From positions 620,001-684,000 of the forward strand of contig NW_026516671.1 of assembly GCF_025766255.1 (NCBI RefSeq): 64,000 nucleotides of DNA, in the 5' to 3' direction. Numbering within the stretch: the first letter of the stretch is position 1; every line of letters begins with the position of its first letter. Both the position numbers and the translations under genes were made by a program. Source of the DNA: Zychaea mexicana. Its lineage: Eukaryota > Mucoromycota > Mucoromycetes > Mucorales > Lichtheimiaceae. The notes beneath the pieces are model-generated. The model was not told the origin of the DNA and ran no database searches. It saw nothing but the letters and a program-made list of their open reading frames with translations. Shown here one piece after another: positions 1 to 12,929 of this stretch.

Positions 1-1293
1 TCCACCCCATGCAAGACATTCTTGAAGACGGGCCTTACGCACAGCATCGGATTCGCCAGTAGTTGCAGATTCGTCGCACTTGACGTTACTTCCCTGGATA
101 AACACGCCATCGGCTGCAATAATGTCGCCAGGAACAAGTCGAACCACGTCGCCAACTTGAATATCGTAGACGGATATGAGCTGAACATTACCGGATCGAA
201 TGACCTAAACAAAGTATCTATGTCAGGTATGTATCATATACTGTATTTCAACTGTCTTAAAAAGTAACACAAAATCCTCTGTTTTACGTCAATATGTCTG
301 TGTTCTTTTTGCGCATTGAGTCGTCGAAACTGCTTTTCCTTTTGTAAATCATTGATGCTGCCTACAAGAACAACGAGAATAATGGCAAACAAAATTGCCA
401 TGCCTTCGACCCATTTAACGCCAGGTATCCGGTTGCCACTGCTATCGTATTCAACCGTCGTTAAGTCTTCATAAATGCCGACCGTTAACGAGATGACTGC
501 TGCGACTATCAGTAAGATCTGAGTTGTATGATATCTATGTAAGTGCTGCTGTCTTTCCATGTCCCCCACGCTCCGCCCGCTTTTCGTTCGGTTTGTAAAG
601 TCTCCTTATTTGCGTCTATAATTAACTATTTTCTTTTACCAGAGTTTTATCTTGAAGCGATGTCCATATTAAACGCAGCAAGCTCTTGTGCTGAACACAA
701 GGTAGCACATTTCTGCCAAACACGGCTTTGCGTTGATGATGCGTTGCTATGCTGTCGTTGCCATCAACGTCATGGTTCTGGTAAAGATTATTTACGTCGT
801 ATGCCACCATATCCTCGTCTAGAATATCACTTTCATCATCATCATCGTCGTCGTCGCTACTTGTTGTGCTTTTATTACACGACGATGCTGCTGTTACGAG
901 GTCGTTCAGAGTAATCGTTCGCAATAGATATCGCTCATCGTCAGGTAATCCTTGCATGATATCCGAATGTAGACCTTTTGCCATGCCAAGTACACCGCCC
1001 ACATCATTCAGATATTTGAGATCGCGTTTTTCGACCACGGCGCCTAATTGATCTGCACTGAATGCAAATGGGTTTTTTGGATCATAATGGGCGGCTCGTA
1101 TCATGTCGATGGATGAATAGTAGTACATGGTCGAAATACCCGCCTCTCCTTCTTCATCAACAGCAGGATTGTTGGGTTCGAAGTAGGGTGGTGGTGGTGG
1201 TGGTGGTGAAGGCGATGGATACTGATGATTACTGTTGTTGTTGTTCATATTACACGGATTAGAGGAGGGACGAAGTCGAAGCCAGCTTGACAA
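1..1293 (-). CDS. Calcium-transporting P-type ATPase, PMCA/PMC1 type (N-terminal part, truncated by window edge)
   Basis: Three exons are visible: 1293-640, 518-288 and 204-1, the last running off the left edge. All joins keep phase 0 with GT-AG introns. The first exon has a disordered Asn/Pro-rich start and an Asp-rich stretch (DDDDDDDESD). It then shows the region typical of fungal vacuolar/plasma-membrane Ca2+ pumps (FSADQLGAVVEKRDL, LGMAKGLHSDIMQGL, FGRNVLP, LQDKTL). Exon 2 carries the first two membrane helices (ILLIVAAVISLTVGIYED and a second from WVEGMAI onward). Exon 3 carries the actuator domain with VRLVPGDIIAADG and the TTGES loop that drives dephosphorylation. Known family role: ATP-driven Ca2+ removal from the cytosol into the vacuole or out of the cell. 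The phosphorylation and nucleotide domains lie outside the window. Met 1248 is an alternative start. The family call is secure; PMC1 versus another paralogue is inference. Confidence 0.92.
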
Positions 1294-2958
1294 CTTGTAA
1301 AGGAAAAGGAATGGTCGGGGAGCTGGGGTTTGTAGAGTAATAAAAAAGAAAGGAATGGAGGTGAAGAAGAAGGAAAAGAAAGGAATGGGACGAGTGACTA
1401 CAGCGAAGGAAAGAAAGAAAGAAAGAGTAGAATACTAACCCTGGAAAGCAATAAAAACACAGAAAACAGAACGAGCGCGAGACGTTTAGGGAGGGCCATA
1501 ACGATGTGTCTCTTCTGTTACTTTGGGCAGCAGAAAGAATTACTGCCGTCTGCAAAGTTCAATTGACAGATCAGAAGAGCAGTAATTGTTAGATGTAAGC
1601 AATAATCATCATTACCAAGTATATAAAGTGCACTCGTGTTACGAGACCTGCTGTGTACCCCCTTTTTCCTTTGCCTCCCCTGAATTTTGATCATCTCTTC
1701 AATTGCCACTTTATATAGTTCCAACTCCATCATTTTTACTCATTTAAACCTCTCTAAAGAACGGGCAGTATTAATACAGTAGCTGGGCCTATGTACTATC
1801 CTAAAGTGAAATCTAATGAGCGCATACATGTTCATTGGCATGAGCCCGAAGACCACAGATGTAAACGGAAGAACGAATACGACTCAATTTAAGAATTTAA
1901 GAAAAAGAGCGAGAACGGGGAGACTAAGAGAAGCAAAACTTGCTACTGAAGCAGGTTGATTGCTGCTGGTTATGATTTTTGAAACTCTCTTCATAAAGTA
2001 GCGCGCCCGGGCATCTGAAAGGATGTAAGGGTACGTGAAATACCATCATAATGTCGCAACGGTTTGTTAATCTATCAAAACAATACGCGCATGGAGTTGG
2101 TATCAAAGTATTACCGTATGTGTAGTACTAGTAGCCCTGGCGACAAGAGGAATGACTTGTGATTGTGTGGAAAAGCTCATGTCTGGGAAAGCATGAAACA
2201 TCGATTTTTTTTAATTAGTGTCTATCATATCATATGTTATTAGATCCATGGATCTGTAGCTGTTTCTTTTATTATGCTTTCTCTTTTGCCGTGGCAGTGT
2301 TCTTGCTGCTTGGAAGGAGTTGAGAAAGAATTTCAGGACATAGAGAAAGGGTACAAAAAGACAAAAGTATCGTGAAAGAAACAAGGAGACAACCAATGCA
2401 AAAGTTGGATGGCCATTAATCAGAACATTTGAAGACAAGGAACTATGATGCGTCAAGGATTAAACAGCATAACTTGAGAAGGAGCTCCTCTCATTGCTAC
2501 TCTCTTTTTGAAAAGAGCTAACAGCATGTGATTATGATGTTGCTAAATGCTGATATGTATATGATATCTTGTAAACTGGGCTGTAAGGGAACGGGCTCCA
2601 AAAGTAGTGATGATGCAGATGTTATTATTCGTAATAAATGTACAGTATATAAAAAAGACACACGAGTAATGACAAGGGAGAAACCGGACAAGAACAAAGT
2701 TAAGTGTTAGAAAAAACCTCGGGTGGTGTAGAAGTACATAGTAATGATGAATCAAGTGAATGATAAGTTGAGTGAGCAAAAAGTGATTGATCTGCTGTTA
2801 CGGATGGATGGATTGCATTCCAAGGGTTTGTTCTAGCATTATAAATACCAAGCTTCATTATTACAGATTGAATCCTGGATATCTGTTTACTGTTCAATCA
2901 CTATGTACTATTTTTAATTTTACACATACACGTACGAACACACACACACACACACAAA
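1294..2958. other. Intergenic region
   Basis: No supportable gene. There is a purine-rich stretch (1330-1440, GAAAG repeats) just upstream of the Ca2+-ATPase start, probably part of its promoter or 5' UTR. A TATA-like ATTATAAATACC lies near 2839-2850, and a (CA)n microsatellite at about 2938-2956 sits immediately before the ATG at 2959. Short ORFs on both strands look random. Confidence 0.5.
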
Positions 2959-3228
2959 ATGCATCTATTGAAATCAATCTTGCCTGTAGCTGCCTCGGCA
3001 ATGCAATCTGTGTTTCGCTGGTTCGCCGGTTTTCTTTCCTCCCCCTCCAATTCCTCCACCGACTCCTCCTCCTCCATCGGCACCACCAAGGACGACGACC
3101 ACAACCAGGACGCTTTTGAGCTCGCTACTGATGATCTAGCATTGGACTTGAGCGCGGCTGTCTCGGTTGTGCAGGCGGCAGCATCGTTGGATTACCAAGC
3201 TCATGGTCCAAACAGCACTTCTGAGTAG
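2959..3228 (+). CDS. Possible small 89-aa protein of unknown function
   Basis: An uninterrupted ORF of 89 codons starts right after a CA repeat and about 110 nt downstream of a TATA-like motif. Its base composition is more GC-rich than the flanks, as in the real exons of this window. The product has a mildly hydrophobic N-terminus (residues 1-27), a Ser/Thr-rich linker, and an acidic stretch followed by an Ala-rich helix (LALDLSAAVSVVQAAASLD). I do not recognise a family. It could be a stand-alone small protein or the first exon of the damaged coding region that starts near 3371. No clean donor with matching phase links the two. Confidence 0.35.
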   Translation: MHLLKSILPVAASAMQSVFRWFAGFLSSPSNSSTDSSSSIGTTKDDDHNQDAFELATDDLALDLSAAVSVVQAAASLDYQAHGPNSTSE

Positions 3229-3370
3229 CCAATGCTAATCTCTGGGCTCTCAAGAAAACATGCTGTATCTTGCAAAGATATCTATAGTCGGCCACGTTCT
3301 TTCTTGTGTAACAACCTTCGTTATTGTTATTATTATGTATATGTTTATTAATTCCTGTAAGATTTTTTAG

Positions 3371-5518
3371 AGCTTGAATCGAAAGGAAATAGAGACAGCC
3401 CAGAAGACGACGAAGATGAAGGATATCTCTTTTCTAAACAACAATACGGAGATGAGGATGAAGAAGATAGCGACGATGATCAAATCATGATCGTAAGTGA
3501 CAGCGAAGAAGAGGGCGATGAAGACACACCAAGCATTATCATGGTCACCGATCATGAGGAAGAAGAACAAAGGTTTACTGCACGGAGTATGATTTCGACG
3601 ACACTGGTAGCATAGATAGCTATGTTACGGCAAACGAGACACCATTCGCGAAACACGTTGATACAAAACGCATTGATATCGTCAATGAGTTACCACTTGA
3701 ATGGCACCTCACCAAGTTACAAGAGGAGTACGGGCTAGCACCAGGTGCCATCCATCTTGATGGGGAAGTCGAGAAGCATTCAATCCACTTTCCGCTAGAA
3801 AGCAACTCGCTGTATTCAAAGGAAGGTATTAAAAGAGTCTCTTCTTCTAATGTGTGTGGGGTTTTCTGTTCGCAACCACTTTTTCTCTCTTCGCTCTTTC
3901 AGAGAGACGGGTACTTGCTATAATTACGATTGAAAGGTTCTCGAATGCCATCATACATATTACCATCGCTCCAAACAAGGTTCGTTTTGACCACTACAGG
4001 CACATTGGGATAAGTCTATATCTCTATAAAAGCTGCCGATGCCCTGGTAAGGATGGACTGTTGCTACGAGTAGGACGGACCACAGTTTGCGGAACGTATA
4101 AGAAATTACACCAGATCATCGAGCCTCTCGGTCTCGCCACAGGTTCAAAGCTCATTGCACCAATAGTGGACCTCCATATCACCGTAGCTGGTACACGTGT
4201 CAAGAAGCATGCGAGCGCTTGATCTCTGCTGTTGAAAGCGCAGCCAGACAATTTGAAGCAGCTTTGGACAAGCGACTGTTCGTGGGTCGACTGAACAGTT
4301 TATATAACTGTAACAGACACTGTAAGTCTGACGCCCTTGTTTTACTTCTCCATCTATAAGAATTGGCTATTAATCTTTGATCGACTAACACTGGTACTAT
4401 GTATATGCAGACCTGGGGCTGGCATTCAAGGAAAATAGCCCATAGCATATTGCCCAATGTAAGCAACATTTGATTCAACAAGCTGCCTTGGTTTATATAC
4501 TTTTCTTTATGAGACTATAGGAAGGTCTGTGCATTGCCGTGGGCAGGCTGGGCTACATATATGTAACTAGTTTTCCATTGCGAACGTATTTTGAGCGCAC
4601 AGCATGGAAATTATTTACGCATCGTTTGGAAGATATCAATGCAGTTGATGCTGTGAAAGTACTGTATGCGCATATCATATAGTTGCAGGATTTACAAAAT
4701 TGACAGTACTATTATTTGTTGAGAGTATGGTTCAAGGTTGCGCGCACCATATAAAGTAGGAATATGTAAGAACACTTGGTTAAATCGTCGATTGGATTGG
4801 GAATAGTGGAACTCCACTTTCGCTCCGTAAAAGTGCACAGCAGCAATTGTACAGTAACTTGTCATCTGCCTGCTAGAAAAGATAGTTCTATGCATGGCTC
4901 ATCATCGTTTCCAAAGCAGTCAAACATAACGTTTGTTCGTTATTTCATTCACATAGTCTTTTATCCATTTAGTTAATTATAGGCGCTCACAGCGATAGCG
5001 GCTTTGGCTGTGTAAAATAATGCCATTTAATATCTTATTACACAGTTATCCCATAGTGAGTACGGAGCACATATTTCCGGGCGTTCTTGACAGCGTAGGT
5101 TGCTCAATTGCTAATTTTTAAATTAGCCTAAGTTTGTACATTTTATACGGTGGCGGAGGTGTGATATTTGCCTCCTGCGGATCCAAAGGAGGCTTATGGC
5201 GACCAGGTAAGTAGAGCTTTGTCAGGCTGAGTGGATGGTGAGAGCCAGTGGTGTATCGATCTGTTGGGGCCATTAAAATTCACAGTGGCCGTCCTAGTGA
5301 ACTTTGCACCGCGTTCCCTGCTTCTCTCATCCCATCTTTTACTCTTCTAGATCTGCCTTCTGCAAAACTTCAACCTCTGATTGCTCTCGCTTTGGGTCAA
5401 TTCTATAATGAGCGATATTTTGGGGAGCTGAAGCATCGCACCCAACAGCACTACATCTGTCATAGTGAACATACCGAATTTTTTGAATGGACTTTACTAC
5501 ATGATATTTTCATACAAA
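3371..5518 (+). pseudogene. Frameshifted multi-exon coding remnant, unknown family
   Basis: Several stretches read like protein, but frame is lost between them. Following TTTTTAG at 3370, an acidic segment (SPEDDEDEGYLF, SDSEEEGDEDTP) is open to about 3565. It then shifts by one base into a second segment (EYDFDDTGSIDSY, NELPLEWHLTKLQEEYGLA) to about 3824. Further segments include ERRVLAIITIERF after TTTCAG near 3901, KKLHQIIEPLGLATGSKLI (about 4104-4160), and EACERLISAVESAARQFEA (from about 4206) in another frame. GLCIAVGRLGYIYVTSFPL runs 4521-4682, ending in TAG. Two phase-matched pieces at 5127-5206 and 5351-5518 (GGGGVIFASCGSKGG, then LPSAKLQPLIALALGQFYNE) follow. All neighbouring genes splice cleanly, so poor sequence quality is an unlikely reason. 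I infer decay of a gene. It may be more than one gene, and I cannot name the family. Confidence 0.35.
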
Positions 5519-7953
5519 GTTATCTGCTCTCTTAAAAGCATACTATATCCTGACTCCTTTGCTTCCTATAAACGACACCAACACGCGTCGGTTGCCACTG
5601 TATGCTCACCGAACTGCTGTTTACTGAATTAAACGCCCTATACTTATCTCACCCCTTTTTCACAGACATGACCGAACCGATTAGGTGAACTCAATTGAAC
5701 GGTTGTTTGCGCAGATTTAAAAAAGGATCTCCGTTGAAGCCCATCGAAATATTTCTGACTGTCAAAAGAAGGCGATACACTACTTTCAAGTTATGTATGC
5801 CATGAGGTGCCAGTACAAAGCCAAAAGCCATCCAGTGCAACCTGGATATAATACATTTGTCAAATCACTACTCTTTTCCTCACCATACTCCATGTATGAC
5901 AGCAAATTCAATAGGAATAAATCGGGAGGTGGCGTGTCGTTGATATAATGTACTTTGTTTAACAACACCAGCTGCTGTAAAAACGACATCATTACTAAAC
6001 AGTAATAATGGGTAGAAGTCGTTTGTATAGTATTAAGAAACCATGCAAGTTGTTGTAGTAGGGTAGTACATACTATAATAATGAAAAAGCACGTTATATT
6101 ATGAAGATGCCACTGCACGTATTCTACCTATACAACAACTATCGTTGATCAAATGATGTTAATATATGCCGCATATGCAATATTTTTCAAAAAACGCCAT
6201 TTTTCATCAACACACTGCGTGCTACTGTTTAACTGCCCGCCGTACGTATCAGCACTGTTGCATACGCTGAGAACGAGACCATCTTGTGATCAACCACTTG
6301 CAACGAGCTTTTAGTGTGAGCTTTCTATCGAACGAGATGCAACAGGCTCTCATATGGACATAATAGCTGAAGGGAACTCGTGAGGCTGTCATTCTTGCAA
6401 ATGGTGTACCACAATGGCAAGGGAACCAAGAAGTTGGTGAACTCTAAACTACCGGGTGGAGTGTATACTTCATAATGTCGTGCAGCAGATGCACTGTTAC
6501 TCTAACCGTTCGCGGTACGCTTTGGGGTTGGAGGAAAAGGTCTTGTACAAGAGTAAAATAAACATATTAATAAAAGTAGATAAAGTTGGCTTTTTGTGGG
6601 GATAGTTAAGACATAATTACAATGTAAGAACTGGATATCATAAACGCAACTTACTACTGTTACTGTGCTACTCCTACTACAACTTAAAACCACATGGACC
6701 CCGTTCTATAGCTTGTCATGGCAATGATCGACATATTCCCTCCTCACTCGCCCACCCGCGTCAGTCACAGCCGTTTTGCAGTGAGGGTAAGCAAGCAAAC
6801 TTTGATTTTCCCTATTTTCATGATGCCCTTAGCCCAGGTTGTTGAGGGGAGGAGGAGCAGGAGCAGCTCTCTTTGTACTCTTCTAGGATATCATCATCAT
6901 CATCATCATCATTATCCGATGCGGCAGACTCCTATAAAGTAGCTTTCCTTTCGACTATCAGTCCCTAAGCGAAAAGTAAAAAAAAAAAAGAGGCTGTGTG
7001 GTTGCAGCAATATACTACCAAGGTGCGCGGAGCTCCTTCTTGTGTGCACAGATCGACATGGTTTCCATGGGAACTCTTAATTGAACCATTTGCACAGGCG
7101 GGCAACCTAGACTTTATTTTTAATCTCAGGGTTACACCAACGGAAAAAGCCCTGAATCATATCTTTGAGATTGATTGATTGTGGATGTTGGGTTGGCAAG
7201 ACAGGAACAGTAACGCAGACAGATCCAAGCACGATGCAATTTAATAAAAGTGTTGTATACGCACCAATGCAGTACTTGGACAGCAACTTGGATTTCTGTG
7301 CAAGGCACCAGTAAGTACAAGCGAGCTGATGCACTGACTTGGATTTGTGGGACAGCTCCCAAATCCGCTCTGTTTGTGACACGTCAGTCAGAAAAAAAGG
7401 ATTAGGCAACGTCCCATTTCTCGTTTCCACTCCTCTTTTTCCCTCTTTCTCTTCCATCGCCGTCTCCATCGTACATATAGCAGCAGTAGCAGTAGCAGCA
7501 GCAGCAGTAGCAGCAAGCATCGTATATACTTACAGTACTCCCTGATACCCGGCTCATCGTGAACCACTCTCTTTCTTTTTCTCTTCCTCCTTTTTTCTCT
7601 TCTCGTCCTTGGACTTGTTTTTTTTTATCTTGCGTGCAAGCGAAAAAAAGAAGGAGCGCGGAAGGGGACAAACACAGCATCACACACCACACTACGAGGA
7701 CATGCAGCAGCAGCAGCACCACCACCACCACCATCATCAGCATAGCGTATACCTGTAAAGAGCATTTATAAAACCACACCATCTACATAGCATCCTCTTG
7801 TTTTCGCCTCTTTTCTTTTTCTCTCTTCGTCTCTTCACAACCCCCTGAATAGCTCTTACGCGACATAACATCGACAGTAGCAACAACAGCAACAACAACA
7901 ACAACAACAACAGCAGCAGCAGCTACCCCATACGACAATCAAAATAATCCAAA
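5519..7953. other. Intergenic region upstream of the 7TM gene
   Basis: No gene supported. Contents include a (CAT)n run at about 6893-6912, a poly-A tract near 6977, a (CAG)n-like GCAGCAGTAGCAG run at 7480-7515, a CAGCAGCACCACCACC run near 7703-7735, and CT-rich tracts at 7559-7620 and 7795-7840. An (AAC/CAG)n run at 7875-7925 lies just before the ATG at 7954. The pyrimidine tracts and triplet runs probably belong to the promoter and 5' UTR of the downstream gene. Confidence 0.5.
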
Positions 7954-8993
7954 ATGTATTCGCCCGATACTCAAGAAATCATTTCTGAAATCATCAGCGT
8001 CGGATGCATCACCGCCGTATCGCTCTTGTTTGGCCGCAAAGCTGCAAGCATCGAACGTCCGGTCTACTACATCCGCGGTATCCTGCTTGCCCTCTACGTT
8101 GCTACCTGGGCATTCAACATCATTGCCTGCATGGCCACCAGCACCAATAACGGCAACTACATCTCCTGCGCCCTCAGCTTGTACAACTGCGTTATCGTCT
8201 ACAACATTGCAAAGATCCTCTTGTACCTCTACTTCATTGAAAAGGTACTAAAAACCTTCGGTGTCTGTGTAGAAAAAGGAAAAGAGAAAAAACGAAGGCT
8301 AATTCTAGATGCTTTGTGACACCACACCATTTACTTTCAGATATACATTACGTCCGTGCCCAAAGCTTCACGTTTCCGCACACCGTTGTACTTGATCAAC
8401 CTGGCCTTACTGTTGCCCTACACTGCCTTGATCGTTCTGATGATTGTGTTTCGGATTGCGCTTGTTGACGAGACCTCTCCGTTCCACTGCACCATCGGTT
8501 ATCAGCTCCCTGCCTCCGCCGCCACATTGACCTACGACGCGTTCATCTCGTTGCTCTACACCGGCATCTTTGTCAAGTATGCCATCTTCCCGAACACCGC
8601 CCAACAGACCGCCCATCAGGCGTCCTCGCTGCGTATCATGGCTCGGCGCAGCATCATTGCCACCGTCGTGTCGATGGTCACTGCAACGGTAAACTACTGT
8701 GTCCTCATTGGCTTTGATGGCCAAGAGCGTGGTCTGATTGCATCGACCATCTGTGCACTCGATATCACCATCGTCGTGTGCGTCGTTCACTGGGGTAAGT
8801 CTTCACAAATCACTTCTCTGTAATCTCTGCTCATGCAAACTGACGTCTTTCCGATCATTGTCTAGTTGCCACGCATCCTTCGGAAATGCAGTGCACTGTC
8901 AAGGCCCTTCAAAAGGGATCTGGAGACAAACCGATGAAGCTGGAAATCAAGCAGCATCAAGAAGTCGTCGTTCTATCTGAACTTGCGCCGTAA
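7954..8993 (+). CDS. Orphan seven-transmembrane protein, 290 aa
   Basis: Three exons: 7954-8244, 8341-8794 and 8866-8993. Donors are GTACTA and GTAAGT, acceptors TTTCAG and TCTAG, and phase is kept throughout. The product has seven hydrophobic segments: about residues 13-30, 38-60, 70-96, 112-136, 143-166, 195-217 and 224-247. The N-terminus is short and acidic (YSPDTQEIISEI), and the cytosol-like C-tail of about 40 residues ends VVVLSELAP. There are no long loops and no motif of rhodopsin, STE2/STE3, cAR or class C receptors that I can see, and no transporter signature. It resembles a small polytopic membrane or receptor-like protein, probably lineage-specific. Function unknown. Start chosen because it is the first Met of the ORF and follows a pyrimidine-rich leader. 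Confidence 0.85.
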
Positions 8994-9459
8994 CTGGACT
9001 TATGGCACACAGTTCTTTAGTACATCCTCCTTCTTCTCTGCCTCTACCTCTTAACTCTCTATCTCCAATCCCCCCCTTGTTCTTCTCTCCCGGGTTCATG
9101 CACAAGTATTTTCTCTCTCTAACGCCTATCATACATCCGACATACATATTTCCCTGTTCTATCCTGCTTTTTCGGTGTTTTTACTCCTTTCATCATCATC
9201 TCTTCATTTTCCAAGTAATTTTATTAATAACGAGTCGATAATTATACGTTTTTTATAGTAAAGAAAAGTAACAGTCTGCAAAAGAAATCATTTAATGTCA
9301 TCATCATGATTGCTATTACAGCTTTGTTTAATCCACCCCCCCTGTGGAAAAACTCATGGTCTGTAGAACACTTCAGTCCGGGTCAGGGTCAGGCAAGTAG
9401 ATTGTAAGAGTATTATTACTATTATCGTATTTCTTTTGGTCGCACACACACACTCTCTA
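8994..9459. other. Convergent intergenic region (shared 3' flanks)
   Basis: This lies between the stop codons of the 7TM gene (+) and the DRG1 gene (-). It is T/C-rich with AATTTTATTAATAA-like AT runs near 9219-9260 that could serve as polyadenylation signals. No gene seen. Confidence 0.5.
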
Positions 9460-11290
9460 TTATTTCTTCACCACTTGAATGACATCCTCGTCATGCACCT
9501 GGTGATTGATGCCGACACGTTGTGGGTTGTGCTTTGTAGATGTGCCCTGTAGGAACAAAATAGAGTAGTTTGAATTAATAAGTGAAAACATACAAAAGGG
9601 AGGTATTACGTGAGAGAAAAGGGGGTCCAAGGGGGGGGGGCTGGGACGGGTGAAAACGCAAGGGCTTTGTCCTTCAACCATCCATCCAACGGAGAGAAAA
9701 ACTTACCCAAACCAGCGCATAGCGGAAACTGTCGGCAAGGGATCGATGGATAGCATGACAAACGTGCTCGACAGTAGCTCCATTGCGCACAATCAATCCA
9801 TCTTCAAAGTCTGGGTATTCGCCGCGTCTCTTGGTGTATACTCGCATCAGGTTCAGCTGCTTCCAAATGGTGTCCACAAGAAAGTCAATGTTGAGGTCTT
9901 GCTCGCATGATACAACGGCAGTATTGGGCTGATGTGCTAGTCTGTCCAGTTCTTCCATGGTGATCTGATCAATCTTGTTGTAGCACTGCAAGGCATTGTG
10001 ATACGGAATGATGTTTGTCAGTAGTCGTTTATAATTTTTAAACCTTATTGCTTAACTACAGTTTTCCCTCCCTTTTTTCGTTCCTGTGCTCACAACCACC
10101 CTTTGGCATGAAAGTACTCCAGCCCACCCAGATTAGTACTCACGTAAACACATTTGAGGTAGCGTCGGTTACCCAAGATGACATCGATAAACTGATCTAC
10201 GTTGATGTCTTCACGGATAACAATATCCGCATTGAAGATTTCTACAAAGCAGAAGCACACAAAAGTTCATGTTAGCCCGGCTCTGTGATCCATCTCCTTT
10301 TTACTGGTGCTCTATCACAAATCCATTGGCCGTTCAAGTCCAGTATCCCTCTTTCTCTTTCATCCACTTGTTGTTGTTGTTGCTCTCCTTACTGTAGTCA
10401 TGTAGGATATTATGCACCATTTTAGCGTCGAGGTAATGCAGCTTGAGTGTCGCGTTGAAACTAATGCCTCCTGCTTTTTTTATTTTGAATGATACGTTCG
10501 GGAAACTTTGGTTTAATCGGATGCCTACTGCCTCCAATTCGGCTTCCAGTAACTCGCTAGGAAACAAAAACACTTAATATTTTCCCATTCATCTCTTTCC
10601 TTGTCTCTCTCCAATTTACTTACCGTTGCTTTGCTGACTTTGTAGCATCCAGCATCATTAAGACAATATCAGCCGTCCTTGCCACTGCAATGACTTGACG
10701 ACCACGACCCTTGCCCTGAGAAGCTCCCTCAATAATACCGGGTAAATCAAGAAGTTGGATAGTGGCTCCTTTATAGGTAAACTTGCCAGGAACGCAAGTC
10801 AGCGTTGTAAACTCGTATGCTGCTGCTACTGACTCGGTTGGCGTCAACTTGGACAGCAACGTCGACTTGCCTACGGACGGGAAACCAATCATGACCACAC
10901 GTGCATCACCCGATTTCATGACATCGAAACCTTCTCCCTATATTAAAGAATGTCAGTGTTTTCCATTGAGCCGCCACACACAGGTGTATGCATATTATTT
11001 ATACGGAAAGGGGTTGTCAGAGGAGAAGTAGTAGAACAAAAAAAAACTCAGGGTACCTTTTCTGATTTCGTTTTCGATCCTTCAATGAGCTGAACACGGT
11101 ATTTGGCCAATTTGGCCTTCAAGAGACCAAGATGGTATTCCGTAGCTTTTCATTACAAAAAGAATCGCGCTTAGTATCATTTGAATTGCGTACAAACTTT
11201 CGTTTAGATCCAGCTTTTTCCTTTACCTTTGTTCTTTTGAGTACGTTTGATTTCGTTCTCAATGTCTGTGATTTTCTCCAAGATACCCAT
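9460..11290 (-). CDS. RBG1: Developmentally regulated GTP-binding protein DRG1/Rbg1
   Basis: Seven exons: 11290-11227, 11145-11057, 10937-10624, 10556-10393, 10241-10144, 9985-9707 and 9546-9460. They give 364 aa, close to the usual 365-367. The start [14 protein letters not shown] matches the family N-terminus. Switch and nucleotide motifs are present: GFPSVGKST (G1), [18 protein letters not shown] (G3 and the Obg-type glycine motif) and NKID (G4). A C-terminal TGS domain ends [11 protein letters not shown]. In eukaryotes this GTPase pairs with a DFRP/Tma46 partner on ribosomes and helps relieve stalled elongation. All introns are GT-AG with consistent phase. Nothing is missing compared with the family, and identification is essentially certain. 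Confidence 0.97.
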
Positions 11291-12929
11291 GGCTATATTT
11301 TTTTTTGTTTGTACAGGTCCTCCTCTATTACTACACTTTTTTTTTTTTCAAGCAGAAAAAAAATCCGTTTCGGGGCTTCCGCTGATCAACCGAGTAAACG
11401 AAGACTGAGTTTGTCATACAGTCCCAAATACTTTCTTTTCGTAGTAAACAAGCTTCAATCAATTCAGAGTTGTAGTCATAGCTTCAACGAGGATTGGCTT
11501 TGTATCTTGGAGGTGTAGAATACAGCTTCTGGATTTGGGACATCATCCCATTTAAACTTTGCTTTTCTCATGGAAAATAGGATGCAGATCACACTTGTCA
11601 ATAAGTTGCCGTTGAGTACTCAATACAAGAAGCTTGATTGCATGGGCTAAACAGTTGTTGGATAAGGGACTTCCTCATCTCTTCTCAGGAGCGTGCTGTC
11701 CTTAGAAACTGGATCATCTAGGATACGAATGATACACACATCAGAGAGGTTTCGCAAGTGTCGCTATGAATAGTATGCATTATGTTTTATTGCATGCAAA
11801 CAGCAAAGCTGTTGTTGTTGCATGATAAGCGATCGTATCCGTGTCAGCCTCAAAAGTGTATATACTTGCTTTGCAGATGGTTGGAAGGTGAGCTTTTATA
11901 ACTTACATCTACTTTTCTACCCTACTTGCAGAATTAGGCTGTGGCTGCTCTCCTTTTTGTTGCATGCCTCGCACTTTACAACAATCCTCGAGTGGGTCCG
12001 TCCTCTGACCTACCATGTAAAACATGCGCGGCCAGGAGAAATCATCCACAAGATGGTTGATTATACGCTTAGATCCTACAATTTGCTTTCGCACTGTAGT
12101 AATATGTAACAAGTGCCTTTAGAGTCTCTGGTTGATGTCATTTTTCTATGACTTGGATATATGTAACAGACGTTTGATCTCCAGTGTTTTCTGTATAATT
12201 CATCTTTGATAAATAACCGTACGATTGTAATGACTTATCAATGTTCACCAACTATCGACTATACAAGCGAATTTGTTCTTTGTCGAATACAAGCACATGT
12301 GCATGTTTCATACAGGGATACAAAAAAAGACAAAAACCAATGCGTGCGTTTATCTTACTGCTATGACATGTGTATGCTGCTACCAAAAAGACTGCACATG
12401 ACTTGCGCACCGTCATCTACGCGTACGCTTGTGTATATGCTATACTCTTTGCTGTATTCTCTGGTCACTTTATATTATGGAGCGGTCAAACAATATTGCA
12501 GGAAAAAGTGGACTGACTCGAGAGTTTTTCACACACCTGGGGCCATGCTGAATAAGCATCATTTTTAATAAGCCACTTCACAGGAAGAAAGCAAAATGAA
12601 CGTCCAGAGCAAATACATAATACGGACAGATTACATAGATTGTATATCATCCTTCAAAATAATGAAACATCATCAGGTCCATGCACAAGCACGCAAAAGG
12701 CTATTCAAGGAGGGACTTGAATCATTGATATGCTGCCCAAGACAAACTGCATATTGCCCACGAATGGTTGGTACATGACACGATGTATAGACTCCGCCCA
12801 TTGAAATTTCACATGTCACTTACACAACGACATTGTTGCTGTGGTAAAATTACTCCACACTTTTCGTTTTCTTCTCTTTCACTGTCTCTTTCACTTTACA
12901 CACACACTCTCTCTTACCCCCCCCCACTC
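11291..12929. other. Intergenic region between divergent DRG1 and acyl-CoA dehydrogenase genes
   Basis: No supportable gene in 1.6 kb. Poly-T/poly-A runs (11335-11370) lie in the DRG1 upstream region. A CT-rich tract (12858-12925) ending in a C9 run immediately precedes the ATG at 12930. ORFs such as 11822-12109 and 12206-12568 have no coding character that I can see. Confidence 0.5.

Noticed and set aside
6893..6912. Regularly spaced triplet runs as possible CRISPR-like repeats
   Set aside because: Simple microsatellites with no unique spacers; the organism is eukaryotic.
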